Origin: Limisphaerales bacterium
GTDB taxonomy: Bacteria > Verrucomicrobiota > Verrucomicrobiia > Limisphaerales > UBA11358
DNA length: 5,541 nt
Direction of reading: 5' to 3'
NCBI GenBank assembly: GCA_003455565.1
Contig: DMQW01000181.1
Location: 1-5,541, forward strand
The position numbers and the translations under genes were made by a program. Shown here piece after piece: positions 1-5,472 of this stretch. The notes beneath the pieces are model-generated. The model was not told the DNA's origin, did not search any database, and worked only from the letters and a program-made list of their open reading frames with translations. Within the stretch, counting starts at the first letter, position 1; each line of letters starts with the position of its first letter.

Positions 1-13
1 GGAAGCCACAAAT

Positions 14-51
14 AAAAAAAAAAAAAAAAACCGGCCCCCTTTGCCGGGGCC
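14..51 (-). terminator. Intrinsic terminator ending the minus-strand operon
   Basis: Read on the minus strand, a very GC-rich hairpin runs directly into a run of 17 T residues (seen as A at 14-30 on the plus strand). Two alternative stems are possible: CCGGC/GCCGG (31-35 with 43-47, 7-nt loop), abutting the T-run, or GGCCCC/GGGGCC (33-38 with 46-51). Either gives the classical rho-independent layout. It lies about 145 bp past the stop of the last gene and is the only strong terminator seen for this strand, so it probably closes the whole cluster. The T-run is unusually long, and homopolymer length is prone to sequencing error. Confidence 0.88.
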
Positions 52-73
52 CGCTGAAACTTTAATGGGCGAT

Positions 74-164
74 GAGGACATTACCACCGTCGCCCGCGGC
101 GTTTTCCACCTGAGACAGGATTCATTTTCCACGTTTGCCGCCAATCCTGTCTCGCGATGTCCTC
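74..164 (-). repeat. Nested inverted-repeat element in the 3' untranslated region
   Basis: Read on the minus strand, an outer 8-bp stem (GAGGACAT at 157-164 with ATGTCCTC at 74-81) encloses a perfect 11-bp stem (GAGACAGGATT at 143-153 with AATCCTGTCTC at 112-122) that has a 20-nt loop. A third small hairpin follows it: either GGTG-GAAAA-CGCC at 98-110, with one T-G wobble, or a CGCC-GCG-GGCG alternative. Together they could fold as a three-way junction between the last gene and the terminator. It could be an mRNA 3'-end structure, a small RNA released from the transcript, or an interspersed repeat. The pairings are seen directly; any role is inference. Confidence 0.6.
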
Positions 165-195
165 TCCGCAACCTCTATCCGGCGGCAAAATCATT

Positions 196-729
196 TCACA
201 CTTTCGGCGGCGGCGCTGTCGGCGCGGGCGCAGGTTTGGCGGCGGCGGGGCCGTGGCCGGCGTCCACGATGTTGCGGGCGCGCTTCCATGCTTCAATAAA
301 CCGTCTGCCCGCGTCCGTGCCGTTGAACTGCAAACTGAGATCGTCGAGGTCGCTCAATTGAACCATTAAATCGGCGGCGTCAGTCTCCACTTCCTTGAGC
401 AGGGTGCTGCGGTTGACGATCTGCCCGCGAGGCGTGTTCATCACGGCCTGATAACCGGTGATGGCGGCGGACAGATTGCGCGGGCGGCGGGACGGAGCGT
501 CAGTGGAAATGGACAGCGCGCCGATGGTTGGATGCAAAATGTCAGCAACCCAAATCGGCAGGTCAAACCACTCGGACATTGAGAACGAACCCGGTGTCAT
601 TTTGCAAAAGTCTCCGGGCAAAGGGTTGGGCGGAGCGGGCAGATTGTCCATGACTATTTCACCGGTTCTTTGGTCGGCGCGGGCCGGGAAGGTCCTTGCG
701 GACGGCCAGTCTTTGCACCCGGCCACCAT
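196..729 (-). CDS. Hypothetical protein, 177 aa, with Pro/Ala-rich C-terminal tail
   Basis: I do not recognise a family. The start at 729 is chosen because a strong Shine-Dalgarno sequence (GGGAGG) sits 4 nt upstream; Met27, Met44 and Met51 are weaker alternatives. Residues 1-50 are Pro-rich and low in predicted structure, with no signal peptide or membrane segment. Residues 52-75 contain a mildly hydrophobic stretch. Residues 84-155 look helical and charged, including a DAADLMVQLSDLDDL segment and a basic, aromatic patch, GRRFIEAWKRARNIVDAG, at 141-158. The last 16 residues are an Ala/Pro/Lys tail. There is no CxxCH motif, and the only cysteines are C5 and C42. It lies 78 bp after the heptaheme cytochrome gene on the same strand and before the shared terminator, so it is probably co-transcribed. 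Whether it works with the redox complex is unknown. An ordinary coding gene is likely but not certain. Confidence 0.65.
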   Translation of the reverse strand: MVAGCKDWPSARTFPARADQRTGEIVMDNLPAPPNPLPGDFCKMTPGSFSMSEWFDLPIWVADILHPTIGALSISTDAPSRRPRNLSAAITGYQAVMNTPRGQIVNRSTLLKEVETDAADLMVQLSDLDDLSLQFNGTDAGRRFIEAWKRARNIVDAGHGPAAAKPAPAPTAPPPKV

Positions 730-733
730 TGTT

Positions 734-739
734 CCTCCC
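734..739 (-). promoter_or_regulatory. Strong ribosome binding site of the 177-aa protein gene
   Basis: The minus strand reads GGGAGG followed by AACA and then ATG. This is the best-placed Shine-Dalgarno sequence near any candidate start of this gene and decides the start at 729. It also suggests translation independent of the upstream heptaheme gene. Confidence 0.75.
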
Positions 740-741
740 GC

Positions 742-777
742 AAAAACCGGAATGAGAAAATCGTTCCAGCGGTTTTT
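742..777 (-). repeat. Inverted repeat in the gap before the last gene
   Basis: The minus strand carries AAAAACCG (770-777) and its complement CGGTTTTT (742-749). They can be extended inward by GAA/TTC after a 3-nt bulge, leaving an 11-nt loop. The T-rich right arm gives it a weak terminator or attenuator look, and it ends two bases before the GGGAGG ribosome binding site of the next gene. It could reduce read-through or affect ribosome access. The AT-rich arms make it only moderately stable, so the functional reading is tentative. Confidence 0.4.
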
Positions 778-807
778 ATGCGCAGGACTACGGTGGTTGA
801 AAACCGG

Positions 808-2286
808 CTACGGTCCGCCCGTGTGGCAATCAGAACAGGATAGGTCATAGTCTCCACCCGTATGTTTGAACGGTTGGCCGCCGGGCGTCATTTGCTGCAA
901 TTCCGCGCCGCTGCCTTGCGCGAGAATGGTGTGGCAGGCGTTGCAGTCGTTGGCTTTAATGGTTCGCTGGCCGTCCTCGGTCTTGTGATTGCCATCATGA
1001 CAACGGAAACAGCCGGGCCAGATCATGTGGCCGATGTTGTCCGGATAAACGCTCCAGTTGGCCTTCATTTGGGGGAAGAAATTGTCCCGGTAAATCTGTT
1101 GCACCACCGGGATGACCTGCCGGATGCGCGGGTCGCTGGGATAACGTTGCGTCAGCAGTGTGGCAATGCCGTCCCTGGCCTCCTCGTCAGTTTTGAAACT
1201 ACGGGTCAGGACATAAACCGCGTTGGTTTTGATCCAGGGAATGGTGCGGTCAATCTGGTCGAGCTCCATGGCAAGATTGACGGCCTTGTCTGGCGACACA
1301 TAGCGATGGGACGGGCGGTTGTGGCAATCCATGCAGTCCATCTTGCGGATTTCCATTTTGGAAATGTCATTGGTGAATTTTGGCGTGTGATAAACCGTGA
1401 CCACGCCCTGCGAATCGGTGATGCGCACCCAAGGGATTTTCTGCCGTGCGGCATCGGTGGCGATGTATTCAACCTGGTTGCCAACCATCATGTGCCAGTG
1501 AATGCCGCTGCCGCCGACCGGGCCACTGGACGGATCAGCTCCGCCGATTTTGATCGAGAGCCGGATGGAATACGGCGAGTTGGAGGCGTCGTTCTGGAAA
1601 TAGTTATAGGTCCGGTCGAGGTTGCCGGAGAATTTCTGCGGCCAGTGACATTCCTCGCAGGTTTCGCGGGCGGGACGCAGGTTTTTGATGGGTGTGGTGA
1701 TGGGGCGCGGATACTTGTTGAAGAGGACGGAATAGACCTGATAGGAGCCTGAAAGTTTTGAACGGACGAACCAGTTCACCCCCGGCCCCACATGACATGC
1801 CGCGCAGGCCACGCGCGCGTGCGGCCCGTGGTCGTGGGTCGTCAGTTCGGGTTTCATGACGCCGTGGCAGGTCTCGCCGCAAAACTGCACCGACTCCGTG
1901 AAATTAAAGGAGTTGTAGCTGCCCACCGCCGCAAGCATGATGAAAAGCAGGCTGCCGATGACGAAGGCGACCAGGATGCGCCGATCGCGCGGGCGGGAAA
2001 GATCGATTTGCACCGCTGAAACCATGGAAGCGCTGCCCACGCGCTTGTGCCGCGTGCGCAGCACACCGATCAAAGTCAAAATGAACCCGAAAACGAGAAA
2101 CGCCGGCGTCACCATCCAAGTCAGGATGCTGATGTAAGGGTTGGAAAAGTGCGCGACGGCATCCAGCATGAGCAACATGAAGAACGAGAACAGGCCGCCG
2201 ATCACAACGACCAGCCCGGTCAGACTAATCCAATTTTGCAGCAGGGACGGCCGGTGAGGCGGCTTCCCCGCGTTCTCGGTATTCAT
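808..2286 (-). CDS. NapC/NirT-like membrane multihaem (heptaheme) cytochrome c
   Basis: A 492-residue c-type cytochrome anchored in the cytoplasmic membrane, with a large periplasmic domain. Hydrophobic segments at about 18-41, 52-76 and 103-124 precede all haem motifs. There are seven haem attachment sites: C136-GET-C140-H141, which is CX3CH rather than CXXCH, then CXXCH at 161-165, 210-214, 318-322, 426-430, 448-452 and 484-488. The first site followed by GVMKPE resembles the first haem of NapC/NirT-type quinol dehydrogenases. Residues 261-266 (GIHWHM) supply extra histidines that could be distal ligands. NapC and NirT proteins usually have four haems and one membrane helix in about 200 residues, so this is a much enlarged relative. 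It follows the NrfD-like gene by 106 bp and is probably in the same operon. The likely role is electron transfer between the quinone pool or its partner subunits and periplasmic acceptors or donors. The start has no clear Shine-Dalgarno sequence, but the ATG gives a sensible N-terminus. Confidence 0.92.
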   Translation of the reverse strand: MNTENAGKPPHRPSLLQNWISLTGLVVVIGGLFSFFMLLMLDAVAHFSNPYISILTWMVTPAFLVFGFILTLIGVLRTRHKRVGSASMVSAVQIDLSRPRDRRILVAFVIGSLLFIMLAAVGSYNSFNFTESVQFCGETCHGVMKPELTTHDHGPHARVACAACHVGPGVNWFVRSKLSGSYQVYSVLFNKYPRPITTPIKNLRPARETCEECHWPQKFSGNLDRTYNYFQNDASNSPYSIRLSIKIGGADPSSGPVGGSGIHWHMMVGNQVEYIATDAARQKIPWVRITDSQGVVTVYHTPKFTNDISKMEIRKMDCMDCHNRPSHRYVSPDKAVNLAMELDQIDRTIPWIKTNAVYVLTRSFKTDEEARDGIATLLTQRYPSDPRIRQVIPVVQQIYRDNFFPQMKANWSVYPDNIGHMIWPGCFRCHDGNHKTEDGQRTIKANDCNACHTILAQGSGAELQQMTPGGQPFKHTGGDYDLSCSDCHTGGP

Positions 2287-2375
2287 ATATCGGTCAAGTT
2301 GCTATCGTCGGAATTTACCCGGCTTTGCGTTGGTCAGTTTTCCCGCAGGCAAATAATCCCGCTCCCGGCGGCGCA

Positions 2376-2388
2376 GGCGTTTTCCGCC
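2376..2388 (-). repeat. Small GAAAA-loop hairpin after the NrfD-like gene
   Basis: Four bases after the stop codon, the minus strand reads GGCG-GAAAA-CGCC, a perfect 4-bp stem with a 5-nt loop. No T-run follows, so it is not an intrinsic terminator. The same 13 bases, with one change that keeps pairing as a T-G wobble, occur at 98-110. It may simply be a short mRNA structure at the NrfD/heptaheme gene boundary. Confidence 0.35.
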
Positions 2389-2392
2389 AAGC

Positions 2393-3628
2393 CTAGGTTG
2401 TGGACTTGTTCTGCGGCTCATGTTCGCTGGGTTGCAATTGCTCGGACAAAAACAGTTTCACCAGCACCGTCAGAATGATGAACGGCAGGCACAAAATGAC
2501 GGCGCTAATGAGCCAGCCTTCCTGTCCGGCAAACTCCATTTTGTAACTCATCACGCCGCGCAGGCTCTTGGAGAAAAACTGCCCGCCCATGACGACGTTC
2601 CACCGCATCGCCAGCACGCCGAGCAGGATCATCGCTCCGCTACAGAAAATCATGGTCCGCCGGATCGCCTCCGGCACGCGCCGGCGCAAAAGCTGGAGTG
2701 ATCCGAGCATCAGCAACGGCAGCAGCGTGCCGATGCCAACCTGTCCGATATTCAGCGTGTAAAAGAGTTTCTCGCGGATCATGGTCTGCAAAACGGCGAA
2801 CCCTTCCTCCGCCGCATAGCCACGATGGAACACGTCCAATCCTTCAATGACGGCATCCACCACCAGCGCGTAGAAGAGAAACATCGCCATGGTGTCCAGA
2901 CAGCGCATATCCACGGTTTTGCGGCGAATCCAAGTCAGAACGATGTAGTTGAACACACACAGCGCGATGCCCGACACGATGGCCGACAGAATAAACATGA
3001 TCGGCATCAACACGTTGCCCCACCAAGGATTGGCCTTGATGGAGCCGAAAATGAAACCGACATAGCCGTGCAACAAAAAGGCGGACGGAATTCCAACAAT
3101 CGAAAGGATCCACTCCATCTTCATGTCCAGCCGCACACTCTGCTCCGACACATCGGTCACTCCCAAGGTCAACGCCCGATAGATGATTCCCCTGAAGCCA
3201 GAGGTGACTTTAGACCATTTCACGAAGTCCTGACGGAAATCAAACCACAGTTCCAGCAGCAGGACCGCCATCAAATACCAGGCATAGACGAAGCCGAAAA
3301 TCGCCATGGGCGAAGTCATGTGCGGTGTCATCATGATCTCGTAGCACCGCTCGGGATGGCCCAAATGACACAGCAGCGGCAAGGTGGCACAAAGCAAAAA
3401 CGCCAGCGCTGTCAACATCGAGAGCCGATACACCGGTTCCAGCGCCTTGACATTGAACACGCGCACCAGCGAGGCCATGATGAAGGCGCCCGCCACCAGT
3501 CCGGTGATGTAGGGATAAACGACAATCAAAGTGCTCCACAGCGGTTGAGCGATGGCTTCGTTGGGAAACACATAACCTTCAAACTGCGGCAGAACCTCGA
3601 CGACGATATTGGTTACCTCCGTAATCAT
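2393..3628 (-). CDS. NrfD/PsrC/HybB-family polytopic membrane subunit
   Basis: A 411-residue integral membrane protein of the NrfD/PsrC family, which binds quinone in the membrane and passes electrons to or from a four-cluster ferredoxin subunit. About nine hydrophobic segments are visible, near residues 31-55, 68-88, 106-128, 173-196, 203-233, 245-268, 288-313, 325-345 and 371-396. The length fits the family, which is usually about 320-450 residues. The LLCHLGHPERCYE stretch at 85-97, followed by TSPM at 105-108, matches the conserved LxHLGxPxR...SPM region of these proteins. The C-terminal 15 residues are polar. The start at 3628 is supported by AAGGAGG 11 nt upstream, lying inside the end of the Fe-S gene. 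The two genes are only 3 bp apart, as expected for tightly coupled partner subunits. The family assignment is secure; whether quinol is oxidised or quinone reduced is not determined. Confidence 0.94.
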   Translation of the reverse strand: MITEVTNIVVEVLPQFEGYVFPNEAIAQPLWSTLIVVYPYITGLVAGAFIMASLVRVFNVKALEPVYRLSMLTALAFLLCATLPLLCHLGHPERCYEIMMTPHMTSPMAIFGFVYAWYLMAVLLLELWFDFRQDFVKWSKVTSGFRGIIYRALTLGVTDVSEQSVRLDMKMEWILSIVGIPSAFLLHGYVGFIFGSIKANPWWGNVLMPIMFILSAIVSGIALCVFNYIVLTWIRRKTVDMRCLDTMAMFLFYALVVDAVIEGLDVFHRGYAAEEGFAVLQTMIREKLFYTLNIGQVGIGTLLPLLMLGSLQLLRRRVPEAIRRTMIFCSGAMILLGVLAMRWNVVMGGQFFSKSLRGVMSYKMEFAGQEGWLISAVILCLPFIILTVLVKLFLSEQLQPSEHEPQNKSTT

Positions 3629-3631
3629 AAA

Positions 3632-4441
3632 TTATCTTACCTCCTTGTCCAACCCGGCGTAGAGAACGCGGGGTTCGGTGCCCAGATATGGCTTGAGCAC
3701 CTGCACCCGGTTTTTTTCGTAAAATTTCTGGAGCGGATCATCCGCATGCAAATTGTTCAAATCGCCAAAAATGCGCGCTTCCGCCGGACAAATCTCGACG
3801 CAGGCCGGCTTCAATCCGCGCGTGATGCGATGATAACAAAGGGTGCATTTTTCAGCGGTCTTCGTGACGGGGTTCAGGAACCGGGAGCCATACGGACAGG
3901 CCTGGATGCAAAAGCCGCAGCCGATGCAGTATTTCGGGTCAATCAACACCGCGCCATCCGGCGCGCGGAACGTCGCGCCGACCGGACACACTTGGACGCA
4001 AGGCGGATTCTCGCACAAGTTGCACAGCTTCGGGACGAAGAATGCGTGCTCAATCTGATCCTTCGGCAAGGGCGGTTCAGGGAAACCGTGCATCCCGCCG
4101 TTGGGAGAATCCACCAGCGCCTCGCCCCGGGTTCGATCCGAGCCCGGTTTCGGCTTGGGGATGATGTAACGCTCAATCCAGGTGCGAAAGTAAGGCCCCT
4201 CCGGCACGCCGTTTTCCCGCTTGCACGCCTCCACGCAAAGTCCGCAGCCGATGCACTTGTTGTCATCAATGCACATCAGCCATTTATGCTTGGTCGGGTC
4301 GTAGCCCTTGGGCGCGCTGGTAGAAACAAATACTTTTTGCACCACCGCTTTGGCCGTGCGCACGGCTGAAATGGTGAGCAGACCGGCGATCGCGCCGCCC
4401 AGTCTCAACAATGAACTGCGCCGGCTGAATTGAGTTTTCAT
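3632..4441 (-). CDS. Tat-exported ferredoxin subunit with four [4Fe-4S] clusters (NrfC/HybA/PsrB-like)
   Basis: A 269-residue periplasmic electron-transfer subunit. Residues 5-32 form a twin-arginine signal (SRRSSLLRL, then a hydrophobic stretch ending TAKA), so the protein is probably exported folded with its clusters. Sixteen cluster cysteines occur in four groups: 63/66/69/73, 140/143/148/152, 172/175/178/182 and 199/202/214/218, the standard layout for this family; C57 is extra. Such proteins link an NrfD-type membrane subunit to a catalytic or cytochrome subunit. The start at 4441 is preferred over an in-frame upstream extension because it places the RR motif at residues 7-8 and because ATGA overlaps the tetraheme stop codon. 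No Shine-Dalgarno sequence precedes it, so translation is probably coupled to the upstream gene. Its immediate neighbour, the NrfD-like gene, is the expected partner. It could be named NrfC-, HybA- or DsrO-like, but motifs alone cannot separate these. Confidence 0.95.
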   Translation of the reverse strand: MKTQFSRRSSLLRLGGAIAGLLTISAVRTAKAVVQKVFVSTSAPKGYDPTKHKWLMCIDDNKCIGCGLCVEACKRENGVPEGPYFRTWIERYIIPKPKPGSDRTRGEALVDSPNGGMHGFPEPPLPKDQIEHAFFVPKLCNLCENPPCVQVCPVGATFRAPDGAVLIDPKYCIGCGFCIQACPYGSRFLNPVTKTAEKCTLCYHRITRGLKPACVEICPAEARIFGDLNNLHADDPLQKFYEKNRVQVLKPYLGTEPRVLYAGLDKEVR

Positions 4442-4890
4442 GGGGTTTGGGTGGGTTGATGCGGCATGTGGCACTCGGTGCACTTTCCGCTGTAATGGTC
4501 CTTGACGACGATTTGCTTGAACCACGCCGGGCGGGCTGGATTGGCTTCGTGGCACCGGATGCAATGGCTGCCGGTGGCCTTGTCCGGCGGGATGTCTGGG
4601 TTGTCGCCATGCTGCCGGCTCACGCCGTGGCAGGCCTCGCAGGAAAGCGTCTTGTGCGCATCTTGGGCGAGCTTCTTCAAAATGTCGGAGTGACATTCAT
4701 CGCACGCCTGCTTGCCCGCAAATACGGGTGGCCGCGACGCAATCAGCCCCAGCGCATCTCCGCGATACCAGCCGTATTGACCGAATGACGGCGGGGTAAG
4801 GAAAGCCCGTGCGACCAGATAGGATCCGACGATGGCCAGCGTCAGCAGAACCAACCGCAGAATTTGCGGTGGTAATTTGAAGGGGTGCAT
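4438..4890 (-). CDS. Membrane-anchored tetraheme cytochrome c
   Basis: A 150-residue protein with one N-terminal hydrophobic segment (about 10-31), preceded by basic residues. This is either an uncleaved anchor or a signal peptide, and no good cleavage site is obvious. The periplasmic part carries four CXXCH motifs at 63-67, 84-88, 110-114 and 137-141, enough for four covalent haems. Further histidines (79, 94, 109, 132, 144) could serve as distal ligands for bis-His haems. The motif spacing (21, 26 and 27 residues) resembles small cytochrome c3/c7- or NrfB-like multihaem carriers rather than NapC. The gene overlaps the Fe-S gene by ATGA, so the two are translated together and probably belong to one complex. 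It is a likely bridge between the iron-sulfur subunit and soluble cytochrome. The start at 4890 has no clear Shine-Dalgarno sequence. The family name is uncertain, but the haem count is seen directly. Confidence 0.92.
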   Translation of the reverse strand: MHPFKLPPQILRLVLLTLAIVGSYLVARAFLTPPSFGQYGWYRGDALGLIASRPPVFAGKQACDECHSDILKKLAQDAHKTLSCEACHGVSRQHGDNPDIPPDKATGSHCIRCHEANPARPAWFKQIVVKDHYSGKCTECHMPHQPTQTP

Positions 4891-4921
4891 AATGCCGGGC
4901 TTTGGTTTTACTCTTCAGAGG

Positions 4922-4965
4922 GACGAGGGTTGCCTTTTCAAATTGCCGATCCAGCAACCCTCGTC
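4922..4965 (-). repeat. Perfect 12-bp inverted repeat between the two first cytochrome genes
   Basis: The minus strand has GACGAGGGTTGC (4954-4965), a 20-nt loop (4934-4953) and GCAACCCTCGTC (4922-4933), with no mismatch. It fills much of the 93-bp gap between the monoheme and tetraheme genes. No T-run follows on the minus strand, so it is not a typical intrinsic terminator. It could protect the 3' end of the cytochrome c message, mark an RNA processing point, or be an interspersed repeat. Its loop shares CGGCAA and GAAAA blocks with the loop of the stem at 112-153. Confidence 0.7.
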
Positions 4966-4983
4966 TGCAAACCCTGCTATTTC

Positions 4984-5313
4984 TTATTTCTTCAAACCGC
5001 GGACGTAGGCGACCAGCGCCTTGATTTCGTCATCCGACAGTGTGTCGGCGGCTTTCATCAAGGTCTTGCCATCCGCATCCTTCAGACCTTCTTTGAGCGC
5101 CTTGAACGCGACCTCGTCCGTGAAACTACCCTGAACCTTCGCGTCGGTGGAATCCTTGATGCCGAGTTTTTGGCCCATCTTGGTTTGGCCCTTGCCGTCC
5201 GCACCGTGACACTTGGCGCAAAGTGTATCCCAATTTTCCTTGGCCGTGGCGCCCTTGATCGAAAGGGTGGCCGCCAGACCGAACATTGTTGCCAGCAGAA
5301 GTATTTTTTTCAT
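4984..5313 (-). CDS. Small periplasmic monoheme cytochrome c (class I)
   Basis: A 109-residue precursor. Residues 1-24 look like a Sec signal peptide (MKK, a hydrophobic core, and GATA before the likely cleavage after Ala24), leaving a mature protein of about 85 residues. The haem site is C32-AK-C35-H36, followed by GADGKGQ as in class I cytochromes. Met86 in KTLMKAADTLSDDEIKALVAYVR is the probable axial ligand, and the final helix ends in the usual LVAYVRGLKK style. The protein resembles cytochrome c6/c5-like electron shuttles. I chose the start at 5313 because it gives a proper signal peptide; the frame stays open further upstream into the tRNA gene, but that extension has no support. A weak GGAAA lies about 9 nt before the ATG. 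As the first gene of the cluster it is a good candidate for the soluble carrier that connects the membrane module to a reductase or oxidase elsewhere. Confidence 0.92.
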   Translation of the reverse strand: MKKILLLATMFGLAATLSIKGATAKENWDTLCAKCHGADGKGQTKMGQKLGIKDSTDAKVQGSFTDEVAFKALKEGLKDADGKTLMKAADTLSDDEIKALVAYVRGLKK

Positions 5314-5341
5314 AATTAAATTTCCGGTTGATTTGTTGCCT

Positions 5342-5355
5342 GGCGCTGTTGCGCC
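5342..5355 (-). promoter_or_regulatory. Short stem-loop in the leader of the cytochrome c gene
   Basis: GGCGC-AACA-GCGCC forms a perfect 5-bp stem with a 4-nt loop, ending 28 nt before the ATG. Two more G-C pairs are possible after one mismatch. It is not followed by a T-run. The rest of the gap (5314-5472) should contain the operon promoter, but I cannot point to convincing -35 and -10 boxes. A regulatory role is a guess. Confidence 0.3.
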
Positions 5356-5472
5356 GGGTTCAAGAATAATTTCGGCGAATACGAAGAAGTCAGCCAACCA
5401 TCGGTTGTTTAATACTTGGCATTTTTTGATGCATCGGGAAAACCGGAGAAGAAACCAGAGTGAAAAACGAAG

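Noticed and set aside
41..361. Plus-strand open frame across the 3' noncoding region
   Set aside because: It begins inside the terminator hairpin, runs through the inverted-repeat element and overlaps the 177-aa gene antisense. I see no support for translation.
654..857. 67-codon minus-strand frame bridging the heptaheme stop and the last gene
   Set aside because: It overlaps both genes out of frame, has low-complexity basic content and lacks a ribosome binding site.
862..1752. 296-codon plus-strand open frame opposite the heptaheme cytochrome
   Set aside because: It is antisense to a gene with seven haem motifs, and no motif or ribosome binding site supports it.
2825..4369. 514-codon plus-strand open frame opposite the NrfD-like and Fe-S genes
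   Set aside because: It is antisense to two genes with clear family motifs. Its translation is rich in His, Gln and Arg with no recognisable domain, as expected for a shadow frame.
4442..4696. N-terminal extension of the Fe-S protein
   Set aside because: It would overlap the tetraheme coding sequence by 255 bases and place the twin-arginine signal internally.
808..5313. Alternative Complex III or a complete nitrite reductase (Nrf) operon
   Set aside because: There is no ActB-like molybdopterin-type subunit and no ActD or ActF partner, and there is no pentaheme NrfA. Only the NrfC/NrfD-type pair is shared with those systems.
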